A DNA stretch of 64,000 nt from Arcticibacter pallidicorallinus (GCF_003002875.1 NZ_PVTH01000001.1:496001-560000), one strand, 5' to 3'; counted from the stretch's first letter, positions 51,634 through 60,231 are shown. A program made the numbers and translations. Notes: a model not told the origin generated them from the sequence alone.

Positions 51634-52245
51634 ATGGTTGACAACGTCATTTCATTAGATCGTTGGACAATAGAAACTCTGAGTCCACAGATCTTAAGGG
51701 TTAATGATACTTGCAAAATTCCTAGTTCGTCAGACGAGTGCCTGATTAGGATAAGTCAAAATTTATTTACCTTGAAATTAACAGTAAAGCCTTGTATTAT
51801 TCCAATGAAGGTTATTATCTTAGAGGCTAACATTCGTAAAGACAGAAATATGCCTAAAGCAGGAGATAGTTTTATTGCTATTTTAAAACGACCCCATGTT
51901 GGATGGGGTACCCATCGACATACAGGAACCAGAAAATTAATAAATGGAGAAGGTTATTTGCATATTCCTGCATATATAGCAAGGAAGTTCGATATCACGA
52001 ATATTCATGGTATAGGAAATAGAGACTATACTTGTAATTCAGCAGACGGATATTTAAAGAACAGTGCTCTCATAGCCTCGGGTGGAACTGACAGATTAAG
52101 TAAATACGCTAAGAATCTTCAAGGAAAGGGGGATCTTAAAATATTAGGAGGCTGGTTTAACCATATAAATGCACAAGTTGGAGATAGAATCGAAGTGAAA
52201 TTTGTAACTCCAACGGAAATATTGCTTTCGAAAATCTCTCGATAA
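51634..52245 (+). CDS. Stand-alone protein resembling the NgoFVII/B3-like DNA-recognition domain
   Basis: The 203-residue protein has no nuclease motif. Its C-terminal part (about 75-203) reads GYLHIPAYIARKFDI, then a long loop, then KGDLKILGGWFNHINAQVGD and a final strand pair. The order and the YLxIP helix motif resemble the C-terminal domain of the PLD nuclease encoded at 54979-55947 (AYLNIPSDICRSGFF). In BfiI/NgoFVII enzymes that region is a B3-like DNA-binding fold. I infer that this gene encodes a free recognition subunit. The start is uncertain: an in-frame ATG at 51805 would drop the first 57 residues. Confidence 0.55.
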   Translation: MVDNVISLDRWTIETLSPQILRVNDTCKIPSSSDECLIRISQNLFTLKLTVKPCIIPMKVIILEANIRKDRNMPKAGDSFIAILKRPHVGWGTHRHTGTRKLINGEGYLHIPAYIARKFDITNIHGIGNRDYTCNSADGYLKNSALIASGGTDRLSKYAKNLQGKGDLKILGGWFNHINAQVGDRIEVKFVTPTEILLSKISR

Positions 52246-52297
52246 GAGAAAGCTATTGCAGTTTCATAAACGAGAATTTATGCAGTTAAAAGTCTAG

Positions 52298-53884
52298 ATG
52301 CTAGTAGAATTTAATTCAAATTTCAGGCGTAGCTGGATGTTGCCAAGAGCGATTAGGAAGATTTATCCCTGGAAGTTAGCTCAAATCTGCCAAATCTTGA
52401 ATCAAATGGCATTGAACAATTGGAGTCAGGAGATACAAAACGAATTCAGCGGATTGTTAACAGCAGGGAACCTTAAAGGCCGAAATGAGATACGAGACCC
52501 TAAAAGTGGTGGTGCAAGAACATACATTTCACAACTTGAAAGTATTGGCCTACTTTATAGAAGGCAAAAAGAATTGTTTTTTACCCTTGCGGGCAGGAGT
52601 TTGATTGATTTTGAAACCCCTCTAAAAGTTTTACAATCCCAAATATTAAATTATCAATATCCCAGTACATATAGCAACGGAAGAAATGTACGCATACATC
52701 CAGATATAAAGGTTAAACCCTTCGTGTTTGCATTAAGGCTATTAAGAAACAATAAGATTAAATATCTTACAGTAGATGAGATTGTTTTTTGTGTGGTATA
52801 TGGTCATAATTCTAAGTGTGAAGATTTTGTAGTTAGCAAGATATTAAGCTTTCGAAGCCAAAATTTGCAGAGAAATGATCTCCTAAAACTTATCGATAGG
52901 CCATTAGAAGATTTATCAACTCCAAAAGCGACGCAAAAAGACAATGCTCATAAATTATTATTGGAAGCTATAAATGTCGCAAATACATTTAAAAATTATC
53001 TCATCAGCTCTAGTCTAGCGTATGAGGATGCGACAACAAAAAACATCATTATAAGTGAAGAGTTTGCAGATATAATCGATGAAGCAATATCGAAAATGCA
53101 CAACTTTATCTCTTACTCGCCAGGCTTTGAAGAAAAATATACAAGAACGTACGGAGCTTGGAACAAGAAGAAGGATACGACAACTAACTCGGAGCGTAAG
53201 AAATTAAACAAGGGGGAATCGATCATCTCTGCACAGTTTTTTGAATATATAGGCAATGTTTTAATAACCGAACATCCGGAAGATTTTATATCAAAAATGG
53301 TAAAGGATTTTGGCTTTGACCGTGATCTTGTTCTTGATGTAATCACCCCCCTAATCCCTAAGTCTCTAACGTATTTTGAAAGCAAGTATTTAGAATTATC
53401 TAAAGGCGGGGTAACAACTGCCCGAGATTTTGAACTTGCAACTGCAGAGCTATTCAAAACACGATTAGGAATAAATGCTAAACACACAGGAAGCGCTTAC
53501 AAAAAGGGAGTTGGAGGATATTCAGATATAATACTAATTAATGAATCTGTTGGAGAATGTGCAATCGCCGACACAAAAGCAAGTAGCCATTACACACTAC
53601 CATCAATGGATTATGCTAAAATGATTAGTAATTATATACCTAATTATCAGGAACTTGAATTAGCTAAGGGGCATAGATTGGGTTTTATATTGTATGTAGC
53701 GGGAGGCGTCGGTGGGGAAATACAAACTAAATTACTTACTTTGTATCGAGAAAGCGGTTTGCCAGCGTCAGCAATAAATGCACGAACCCTTATCGAAGTA
53801 GCCCAGATAAAAGGTCTTGAAAGGGACTACCTCTGGAAAAAGCTAAAAGCAAATAAAGTACTTAAAATATCAGATTTTCATTAG
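52298..53884 (+). CDS. AlwI/PleI-like type II restriction endonuclease
   Basis: The 528-residue protein has an N-terminal recognition part that opens with WMLPRAIRKIYPWKLAQIC (13-31) and has FETPLKVLQSQIL at 105-117. A C-terminal PD-(D/E)XK nuclease contains GGYSDIILINES (Asp410) and CAIADTKASS (Asp425 and Lys427). This order is typical of the AlwI-type family of enzymes that cut or nick beside an asymmetric site. Active-site residues look complete. It ends immediately before the methyltransferase ATG, with no spacer, so expression is coupled. Confidence 0.8.
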   Translation: MLVEFNSNFRRSWMLPRAIRKIYPWKLAQICQILNQMALNNWSQEIQNEFSGLLTAGNLKGRNEIRDPKSGGARTYISQLESIGLLYRRQKELFFTLAGRSLIDFETPLKVLQSQILNYQYPSTYSNGRNVRIHPDIKVKPFVFALRLLRNNKIKYLTVDEIVFCVVYGHNSKCEDFVVSKILSFRSQNLQRNDLLKLIDRPLEDLSTPKATQKDNAHKLLLEAINVANTFKNYLISSSLAYEDATTKNIIISEEFADIIDEAISKMHNFISYSPGFEEKYTRTYGAWNKKKDTTTNSERKKLNKGESIISAQFFEYIGNVLITEHPEDFISKMVKDFGFDRDLVLDVITPLIPKSLTYFESKYLELSKGGVTTARDFELATAELFKTRLGINAKHTGSAYKKGVGGYSDIILINESVGECAIADTKASSHYTLPSMDYAKMISNYIPNYQELELAKGHRLGFILYVAGGVGGEIQTKLLTLYRESGLPASAINARTLIEVAQIKGLERDYLWKKLKANKVLKISDFH

Positions 53885-54982
53885 ATGGCAGTGTTTAGGT
53901 TAGGGGAATTATTTTCGGGACCGGGAGGTATAGCTCTTGGTGCGATTAATTCTGTGGTAAATAATGGAAGAGAAGAATATAGTATCGCTCATGAATGGGC
54001 GAATGATTACGACAAAGATACATGCGAAACATATCGACACAATATCTGCCCTGAATCTAGAACTTCAGTAATTTGTAGAGATGTAAGAAAGTTGGATATA
54101 GAAAAGTTGTCTGATATTGATGCATTAGCGTTTGGCTTCCCATGCAATGATTTTAGTATTGTAGGGGAGCAAAAGGGAATAGATGGTGTTTTTGGTCCCT
54201 TGTATTCTTATGGAGTAAGTATATTAAAGAGGTTTCAGCCAAAATGGTTCTTGGCGGAGAATGTCGGAGGCTTGAAAAATTCGAATGACGGACAGGCTTT
54301 CAAAACTATTATTAGCGAATTGGAATCAGCAGGCTATAGGGTTGTTCCACACCTTTATAAGTTCGAAAACTATGGGATTCCGCAGGCAAGACATAGGATT
54401 ATAATAATAGGCATAAGGAATGATCTAGAAATAACATTTAAAGTTCCTTTTATCCCCAACAATAAAATAGTTACGTCCCGAGAAGCAATTTTAAGTCCTC
54501 CAATAGATCCAGGTACGCCAAATAACGAGCTGACCAAGCAATCAGAAACAGTAGTTGAACGCTTGAAATTCATTAAGCCGGGCGAAAATGCCTTTACGGC
54601 AAATATGCCAGATTATTTAAGATTAAATGTAAAAGGTGCCAAAATCAGTCAAATATATAAGCGATTAGATCCTAATAAGCCAGCATATACGGTAACTGGA
54701 AGCGGTGGAGGCGGGACTCATATTTATCACTGGGAGGAAAATCGTGCTTTAACGAATCGGGAGCGTGCACGCTTACAAACTTTCCCGGATAGTTTTGAAT
54801 TCTTAGGTTCAAAAGAAAGCGTAAGAAAGCAAATTGGAATGGCTGTTCCTCCACAGGGAGCGAAGATCATAATTGAAGCAGTTCTTAAGTGTTTTGCTGG
54901 TATTGAGTATCCTTTTATAGAACCTAATATTAAATTAAGCGCAAAAACTTTAAAGACGCCAGAAGTCTTAGTGGAAGTATGA
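53885..54982 (+). CDS. DNA (cytosine-5-)-methyltransferase
   Basis: The 365-residue protein has the m5C methyltransferase motifs in order: I, LGELFSGPGGIALGA (6-20); IV, GFPCNDFS with the catalytic Cys87; VI, AENVGG (124-129); VIII, QARHR (167-171); IX, RERARLQTFPDSF; and X, GMAVPPQGAKII. The usual motif X is GNAVP; here the Asn is Met. The target-recognition stretch between VIII and IX is short. It should protect the site cut by one or both neighbouring nucleases and creates the substrate of Vsr. Its stop overlaps the next start as ATGA. Confidence 0.93.
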   Translation: MAVFRLGELFSGPGGIALGAINSVVNNGREEYSIAHEWANDYDKDTCETYRHNICPESRTSVICRDVRKLDIEKLSDIDALAFGFPCNDFSIVGEQKGIDGVFGPLYSYGVSILKRFQPKWFLAENVGGLKNSNDGQAFKTIISELESAGYRVVPHLYKFENYGIPQARHRIIIIGIRNDLEITFKVPFIPNNKIVTSREAILSPPIDPGTPNNELTKQSETVVERLKFIKPGENAFTANMPDYLRLNVKGAKISQIYKRLDPNKPAYTVTGSGGGGTHIYHWEENRALTNRERARLQTFPDSFEFLGSKESVRKQIGMAVPPQGAKIIIEAVLKCFAGIEYPFIEPNIKLSAKTLKTPEVLVEV

Positions 54983-55947
54983 TAACGGGCCAAGGAGAGC
55001 TATTTGACGAAATTTTGGCTAACCCAGTCATTGAAGGAGCGGATAAGCTACTTATTGTGACCGGATACGCCTCAGCAAATATGGTAGCCAGACATGTAGA
55101 TTATGTAAGAAAAATACTTAAAAGGAGCTTCCGTCTTGAGCTTATTATCGGAATGGCGGTCAAGGATGGAATTGAGTTGAAAAACCATAAATCTTTCATT
55201 CAACTTCAAGAAAGCAAGGATTTAGATTTCGAGTGTAACTACATTATCAATCCTCCTGCTATCCATTCAAAGGTTTACACCTGGCTAAAAAAAGAAGAGC
55301 CTTATAAAAGCTTTACAGGATCTGCTAATTATACTCAAAATGCATTTAGTACTTCGCAGAGAGAGGCCGTTGCTCCGAGTTGTCCCAAGTTGGCGAGTGA
55401 TTATTTTCAAAATCTTTTGCGCGAGAGTATTAACTGCAATGACGACTTCGACATTATCAGTTCCCACATTGATTTTTATGAGTCTAAACGAATAATTAAA
55501 GAGGTACATAAGTATGATGATACTAACTTGTTAAGTTATGAACTTGAAAAGGTTACACTCACACTTTTAGATAGATCTACTGGTGAAGTTCCTAATCGTT
55601 CAGGTTTAAATTGGGGACAACGTCCTGAATATAATAGGGATCCCAATCAAGCATATTTAAACATTCCATCAGATATTTGTAGATCGGGATTTTTTCCAGA
55701 CTTAAGAAACGTATTTACAATATTAACAGATGACGACAAACAGTTAATATGTGTCAGGGCACAACAAAATGGGAAGGGACTACATACAACTCTTAACAAT
55801 GCACTAATGGGTCAATATTTCAGGTTTAGGCTATGCCTTGGGAACGGTAAAAAGATAACATTGAAGGACCTACTCAAATATGGGCGGACCGATGTAGATA
55901 TATATAAAATTGATGAGGAAACTTACCATTTGGATTTCTCCGTATAA
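54979..55947 (+). CDS. NgoFVII-type PLD-family restriction endonuclease
   Basis: The 322-residue protein has a phospholipase-D nuclease domain with IHSKVYTWL (His96 and Lys98) and GSANYTQ (114-120). A C-terminal DNA-recognition domain follows (about 205-322), containing AYLNIPSDICRSGFFPDLRN, NGKGLHTTLNNALMGQYFR and YGRTDVDIYKIDEETYHLDF. This is the NgoFVII/BfiI architecture: a dimeric, metal-independent nuclease with B3-like DNA binding. It is the second nuclease of the locus and overlaps the methyltransferase by 4 bases. Confidence 0.9.
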   Translation: MITGQGELFDEILANPVIEGADKLLIVTGYASANMVARHVDYVRKILKRSFRLELIIGMAVKDGIELKNHKSFIQLQESKDLDFECNYIINPPAIHSKVYTWLKKEEPYKSFTGSANYTQNAFSTSQREAVAPSCPKLASDYFQNLLRESINCNDDFDIISSHIDFYESKRIIKEVHKYDDTNLLSYELEKVTLTLLDRSTGEVPNRSGLNWGQRPEYNRDPNQAYLNIPSDICRSGFFPDLRNVFTILTDDDKQLICVRAQQNGKGLHTTLNNALMGQYFRFRLCLGNGKKITLKDLLKYGRTDVDIYKIDEETYHLDFSV

Positions 55948-55953
55948 GGAGTC

Positions 55954-56463
55954 CTAGTCTCTAATTAAAGTTAAAAAATCAAAATTTTTCAGATGTCCGA
56001 AATATAGTGCCTCAAACATTGGCGAGATACTAGAAGAATCTATATTAGCAATAAGAGTCTCTTGGGGGGCAAATCCAAGGATCTGAACGTCTCTACTATC
56101 GACATTAATAAAGGCAACAATACCAATATCATAATTGCCTCTCGGAACAGTTGGGTAAGAATCTAAGCTTGCAGTAATTAATTCCACAGAACGTCCGTTG
56201 TAGGTAAATTGTGGTTTATAATTCTTACTGTCAACTTTCAGCGTCCAATCAATGGTGGCCTGATTCAAAAGTTTTTCCAGGGCTACTTCTGCATAAGACC
56301 GAATCAAAAAAGAGTGGTAAAATTTTTGGCCCTCGAAACGATCTCTTAACTTATTCATGTCAGTAACATTTAGATGCTTCAAGGCAATGTGCTGTAGTTT
56401 CTGATAGATCTTATATTCGACTTTAAACCTAATAGCCGGTTTACCAATTAATTCTTTTATCAT
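55954..56463 (-). CDS. Unknown protein beside the restriction-modification genes
   Basis: I do not recognise this 169-residue protein. Its middle part reads like a degenerate PD-(D/E)XK core: a helix with Glu (SYAEVALEKLLNQ), then FTYNGRSVELITASLD and YDIGIVAFINVDSRDVQILGF. It lacks a visible DxK pair (VELIT instead of VEVKT). It converges on the PLD nuclease gene with 6 bases between stops. It may be a nuclease-like domain or a specificity factor; both are guesses. Confidence 0.6.
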   Translation of the reverse strand: MIKELIGKPAIRFKVEYKIYQKLQHIALKHLNVTDMNKLRDRFEGQKFYHSFLIRSYAEVALEKLLNQATIDWTLKVDSKNYKPQFTYNGRSVELITASLDSYPTVPRGNYDIGIVAFINVDSRDVQILGFAPQETLIANIDSSSISPMFEALYFGHLKNFDFLTLIRD

Positions 56464-56558
56464 GCTATATATTTGGCAAAAATAGCTTTATAAATTTAGA
56501 ATAAACTGTTATTGTCGCTGAATTTACTGACGACAATGAGTTGATCTTGGCAATAATA

Positions 56559-57401
56559 CTAAAAGTGCCCCTTATATTGCACAGCCTCTATCGAGCAAAA
56601 TTTGTCATAGCGACCTCGAACTCGAAACATTTTAGGACTATCTGAAAAGTTGAATATACGATACAAGTGAAAATTTTCGCTGTTAATTATCGAGAATTTA
56701 TATTCATTAGAGGAAAAGAAAAAAGGCGAATATATTCCGAGTTTTGTTGTTTTTACTTCTATATACTTATCAGTTCCGTCGAGATTCGATGAAAGTATAT
56801 CGAAACCTGCGCCATCTCCGAATTTATCTGATACCCACTCGACCTTTTTTGCTAGGGCCTCCTTTCCAGCCATAATTAATAGATTTCTTTCGAATTCCAA
56901 TGCCAGTTCCTCTCCTTTTTTCCCTAGCGTAATGTTGTGTTGCTCTTTTTCCAAATAATTTATTTTGCCAGAAATTTTGAAGGAAGGGGAAGGTTCCATA
57001 AGTACGCTTTTATTCTTTTCGGGAGGGTTTACTAATAATTCGTCAAATTGTACAACGGAGGGCGAGACTAAATCGGCATTGTTACAGAATGAGTCGAGGA
57101 CTTTCTGGATTTCTGGATTTAGTAAGATATATCGTTGAATGGAAGGGATCAGCTTGCTTCTCTGAGCCTTACTCAAAGGTTTATACCCCTTGATATAAGG
57201 AAGGCCGAGTTCTATATTGACTGCACTAATATTTTGGTGTTTTCGTTCTATAGATAAATCGGGGCGATCGTTTAACAGAGGCTTTAAGTGTCGTCGATGT
57301 TCCGATTTATTGTAAGAATTCCCATTTAGTTCCTCAATCAGCATGGAGAAATAATCGTTGACAATCAAGTCAACCTCGTTATCAGACCAATTTTCTCTCA
57401 T
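56559..57401 (-). CDS. DUF3883 (NOV-C) domain protein
   Basis: The 280-residue protein has an unknown N-terminal half and a C-terminal DUF3883 domain (about 158-280) with GEELALEFERNLL, GAGFDILSSNLDGTDKYIEV, KTTKLGIYSPFFFSSNEY and FHLYRIFNF. The Asp201...Glu215-x-Lys217 arrangement is that of a PD-(D/E)XK nuclease. DUF3883 proteins are common in defence islands next to restriction systems. It is on the strand opposite the R-M genes and follows the same A+T-rich composition. Confidence 0.85.
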   Translation of the reverse strand: MRENWSDNEVDLIVNDYFSMLIEELNGNSYNKSEHRRHLKPLLNDRPDLSIERKHQNISAVNIELGLPYIKGYKPLSKAQRSKLIPSIQRYILLNPEIQKVLDSFCNNADLVSPSVVQFDELLVNPPEKNKSVLMEPSPSFKISGKINYLEKEQHNITLGKKGEELALEFERNLLIMAGKEALAKKVEWVSDKFGDGAGFDILSSNLDGTDKYIEVKTTKLGIYSPFFFSSNEYKFSIINSENFHLYRIFNFSDSPKMFRVRGRYDKFCSIEAVQYKGHF

Positions 57402-57775
57402 GGTGAGCTAAGTTAGTGAATGTTTTCTAATTCTATTTGCAAAGAGAACGATTCGATGTATTCTGCTTAATTGGAACGGAGCGTGTGTTTCAAGGGCGAA
57501 CGTAAGCATACAGTTACATATCAAAGCTGTTCCAATAGGTTTTCGAGTACGCATGGATTCAAGCTCATCTGAAGGTCGGTAAGCTGGTCGCCAAAGATAA
57601 CCATGGCCCGTCGAAAAAACATTGCAATGATAAGGTGTAGGAGAAATAGGAACCCGGTAGGGGAGCGAGAACGCCAGGGGCTGGATCTTTATGGAAATGC
57701 TCTTTCGAGAACCTGAAAGGGGTATTTAACTGGGCTTTAGACGATTGAATAAGGAGTAATGCGACTTCTCATACA
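57402..57775. other. Intergenic region, probable gene debris
   Basis: These 374 bases between the DUF3883 gene and the SBD-type fragment hold no gene I can support. Short minus-strand stretches look coding-like but are stopped within about 30 codons. It may be eroded coding DNA. Confidence 0.4.
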
Positions 57776-58112
57776 GTGCCTTTTTCTTATCTTAGAACCT
57801 ACATGGGGATTCCTGAAACACTACGTAAATACCTTCACAAACTAACCCGTCTCAACCGTGCTCCAACCGTCTATGGTAAAGCTCCTCATAAACCGGTTCT
57901 CTTGATATCGATTATAGATTTATTCGAAAAAGGAATGATTACCGCAAATCGGATATTCGTGAACACAGAATTGGTTGCTACATTCCGGGAGAACTGGGAC
58001 CTCCTGGTGAATACTGCTCACCAGTCCGACTTTACTCAGCCTTTCTATTATCTGCAGAGCGAGAGAGTTGAAGGAGAGCAGATATGGTTCTTGCAGCCAA
58101 GAATAGGATGGA
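57776..58112 (+). pseudogene. N-terminal fragment of an SBD/HNH-type restriction endonuclease
   Basis: The frame begins with IPETLRKYLHKLTRLNRAPT followed by YGKAPHKPVLLISIIDLFEK and FYYLQSERVEGEQIWFLQP. This is the N-terminal sulfur-binding-like domain found in restriction enzymes annotated as phosphorothioated-DNA-binding HNH endonucleases. The domain is cut off after about 112 residues; the remaining codons to 58174 read out of frame into another gene. The HNH nuclease half is missing, so it is not functional as such. Confidence 0.65.
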
Positions 58113-58292
58113 ATGGGAAAAAACATCGGGCATTGGGGAGGACGGTTGATTTGGCAGCTTGGAGATGTTGGTGATTTGATCATCTGTTGGAAATCACTAC
58201 CAAATGAGGATCCGCGCCTGGTAGAGAAATCTTTGATAAGAAGTTTCACCTCCCAGTTTGTTAAGCGCCCCTTTGCAAAGTCGGAGACTTAG
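58113..58292 (+). pseudogene. C-terminal fragment of a GIY-YIG family protein
   Basis: In another frame the sequence reads HWGGRLIWQLGDVGDLIICW, then KSLPNEDPRLVEKSLIRSF and a VKRPFA end, closing at TAG 58290-58292. The pattern HWGG...IW.L.D...L...WK.LP..DPR.VEK.LI..F...KRPFAN is the C-terminus of GIY-YIG proteins as found in this phylum. The GIY-YIG active site is not present; only this tail survives, fused behind the SBD fragment. Confidence 0.6.
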
Positions 58293-58315
58293 AATCCTAT
58301 CGTCGATTTTGGTGA

Positions 58316-58590
58316 GGCCGTTATGCTGATCAGCGTTGGCTTATCTATGATGCCAAACGAAAATACGGCTTATACTATGACCTAGAAACCGTTAGTACAG
58401 TAGAGTTGCAGTTCCACTCAGGAAAAGTGCCATCTTCTGCTGGCGCAGAAATATTTGATGAAAGGGAGGGATTTTATCAGCAGCTATGGAAGCGTTATTT
58501 TGGCGCTGTAAATATAAAAGCCAGGAAAACATGAAGCTGCATTTACAGCACATACCAAAACGTTACTGGAAACATTTAACGATGCCCAAT
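58316..58590 (+). pseudogene. Frameshifted C-terminal remnant of a DUF4130 (TIGR03915-like) protein
   Basis: The frame ending at TGA 58532-58534 reads RYADQRWLIYDAKRKYGLYY, then DEREGFYQQLWKRYFGAVNI, and the continuation KLHLQHIPKRYWKHL appears one base out of frame after 58531. This is the conserved C-terminal end of the DUF4130 putative DNA-repair family. The N-terminal half is absent and the tail is frameshifted, so the gene is dead. Confidence 0.65.
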
Positions 58591-58659
58591 TCTCTCAAAG
58601 CAAGTAACCAGCTTGATCTGATTTTTCTGGTAATTGATATTTTAGGTGTGCTGCCGCAT

Positions 58660-59169
58660 TTATTTTTTAGCTGACAAATGATCGATATATTTATTGATCA
58701 TTTTTTCTTGTTTGCTTTCATCATGCGCTGCTAGAATATCTTTAATCATAGCTTCCTGCTCATCGTCCGGCAAAGTTTTAAATTTTTGATAAACATCAGC
58801 ATCCTTAAAGCAATCTTTTACATCATCTTCCTGGGTTAGATGATTATCAGTGGTTTTATATAAGGTCACTATCACTTCGTCACCACCTTTTTTGCCAATA
58901 GCTTTCCTGATCTTACTATTAATGGAGATGCGTTTATCCTTTCCAGTTAATGGGGCAAGATTAAGATCTTTAATTTCATGGCCGTCGATGGTTCCGGAAA
59001 CTTTCATAACACCCCACTTTCCCCGGATGTCTTTAGTATCTGGAATGACCAGATGATACGTCCATGCACCTTTGCCAGGAACGTGCTGCAGGACTAGCTT
59101 TTTATTTTTTAAGAGTTCTTTCACAGTTGTACTTAAATGGAATTTACGAAAATATTCAAATTCGGACAA
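58660..59169 (-). CDS. DUF1905/YdeI-OmdA family protein
   Basis: The 169-residue protein has a DUF1905 domain (about 25-105), with KLVLQHVPGKGAWTYHLVIP and GEVIVTLY-like GGDEVIVTLYKTTDN. A C-terminal OmdA-like helical tail follows (PDDEQEAMIKDILAAHDESK). These proteins are grouped with YdeI/OmdA, linked in some bacteria to bacteriocin resistance, but the biochemical role is not known. It overlaps the DUF2461 remnant by 14 bases and is intact, unlike its neighbours. Confidence 0.8.
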   Translation of the reverse strand: MSEFEYFRKFHLSTTVKELLKNKKLVLQHVPGKGAWTYHLVIPDTKDIRGKWGVMKVSGTIDGHEIKDLNLAPLTGKDKRISINSKIRKAIGKKGGDEVIVTLYKTTDNHLTQEDDVKDCFKDADVYQKFKTLPDDEQEAMIKDILAAHDESKQEKMINKYIDHLSAKK

Positions 59170-59659
59170 GCTTTAAAACATTCCACGATGGTTTCAAAGT
59201 TATCCTTTCCATGAAAAAAGTATCAGGGTAATAGTTTCTGACGAAGTATCCTTTCATTTTTAAAAAATCACCCGCAGGGCTGTCTGAATCAAAGTCTTTA
59301 GGCACTTTTCGTAAACTTTCCTGGGCAACGATCCCATCAGAAAATGCGTTGAGCAACTTAGCATTTTCAGTAATTTTCTTCCAATCCTGGAAATTGTAAT
59401 TAATTACCTGACGGATTTTTTTCAACCTCTGGGGTTCTGGCTGAAAAGCACCAGCTCCTAAATAGCATTCGCCAAATTTAATGACGATAAAGTAACCAGC
59501 GTTACCACTTTTGCGATCACCCTCATTAATGATCGAATATAAATAGGTTTTATAAGGTGATTTATCTTTAGCAAATCGTAAATCACGGTTTAACCTGGGA
59601 ATACAATCTTTCCCTCGCAGATCTGATTTCGCAAAATTTTGGAAACAACGTGGACTTAT
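59156..59659 (-). pseudogene. Truncated DUF2461 protein gene
   Basis: An open frame without a start codon runs from a stop at 59660-59662. It reads KDCIPRLNRDLRFAKDKSPY, then INEGDRKSGNAGYFIVIKFG and GAGAFQPEPQRLKKIRQVIN, then continues to the C-terminus at 59156. These are the core motifs of DUF2461. The N-terminal quarter is missing. A TTG near 59425 could act as a start only for an incomplete domain. Confidence 0.7.
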
Positions 59660-59802
59660 TTAAGGTCATGTAGTGATCGATGTATTGTTGCTGCTCACAG
59701 GCCATTTTCTCGAAAGCAATGGCCTGGTCATCCGATCCTAAATTTTCCGCGCTGATCAGTGAAACACTTTTAGTCGATCCGTAGATCTATTAACACTTAG
59801 TC
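59660..59802. other. Gene debris upstream of the DUF2461 remnant
   Basis: A minus-strand frame of about 60 codons (IYGSTKSVSLISAENLGSDD and on) looks like a piece of real protein but has no start. It runs into the DUF2461 remnant out of frame. I do not recognise the parent. Confidence 0.35.
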
Positions 59803-60165
59803 CTATGTATGGCTTTTTTCTTTCTGAAATATTTCTTGTTTATGATTTAATCCCCAATTTTTTAACGCCTCAATTATCGGTGTTAACGTATCGGCATAAG
59901 GTGTCCATTTATAAGTGATTTTAACTGGATAATCATTAGTGATAATTCGCTGAATAAGCTTGTGCTGTTCCAGTTCCTTTAATTCCTTTGCCATAGCCTT
60001 CGGGGAGATACCCGGTATGCTGTCCTGAATATCCGTAAACCGCTCGTTACCTACACCAACAGAAATGATAATAGGTAGTTTCCATTTTCCATTTATTACG
60101 TCCAGTGCATCCCGCACTGGTTTTACTGAATCCAAACAAGATAGATACGGTTTTTTAGTAGCCAT
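59803..60165 (-). CDS. HxlR family transcriptional regulator
   Basis: The 120-residue protein is a typical HxlR winged helix: an N-terminal Cys (LSCLDSVKPVRDALDVINGK), W-K-L-P-I core, GNERFTDIQDSIPGISPKAM, AKELKELEQHKLIQRII, and the wing YPVKITYKWT. HxlR proteins sense aldehydes or oxidants, often through the N-terminal Cys, and control a divergent oxidoreductase. That is the arrangement here: a 100-base gap with an 11-bp inverted repeat separates it from an F420-reductase-like gene. Confidence 0.92.
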   Translation of the reverse strand: MATKKPYLSCLDSVKPVRDALDVINGKWKLPIIISVGVGNERFTDIQDSIPGISPKAMAKELKELEQHKLIQRIITNDYPVKITYKWTPYADTLTPIIEALKNWGLNHKQEIFQKEKSHT

Positions 60166-60185
60166 AAGTGTATAATGATAAATTG

Positions 60186-60222
60186 TACTTTACTTTAGGT
60201 AAGTACTATACAAAGTAAAGTA
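60186..60222. promoter_or_regulatory. Probable HxlR operator (11-bp inverted repeat)
   Basis: TACTTTACTTT (60186-60196) and AAAGTAAAGTA (60212-60222) are perfect inverted repeats with a 15-base spacer. They lie 21 bases upstream of the HxlR start and 43 bases before the divergent reductase. The size and symmetry suit a dimeric winged-helix regulator. Confidence 0.65.
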
Positions 60223-60231
60223 TTATTTAAC

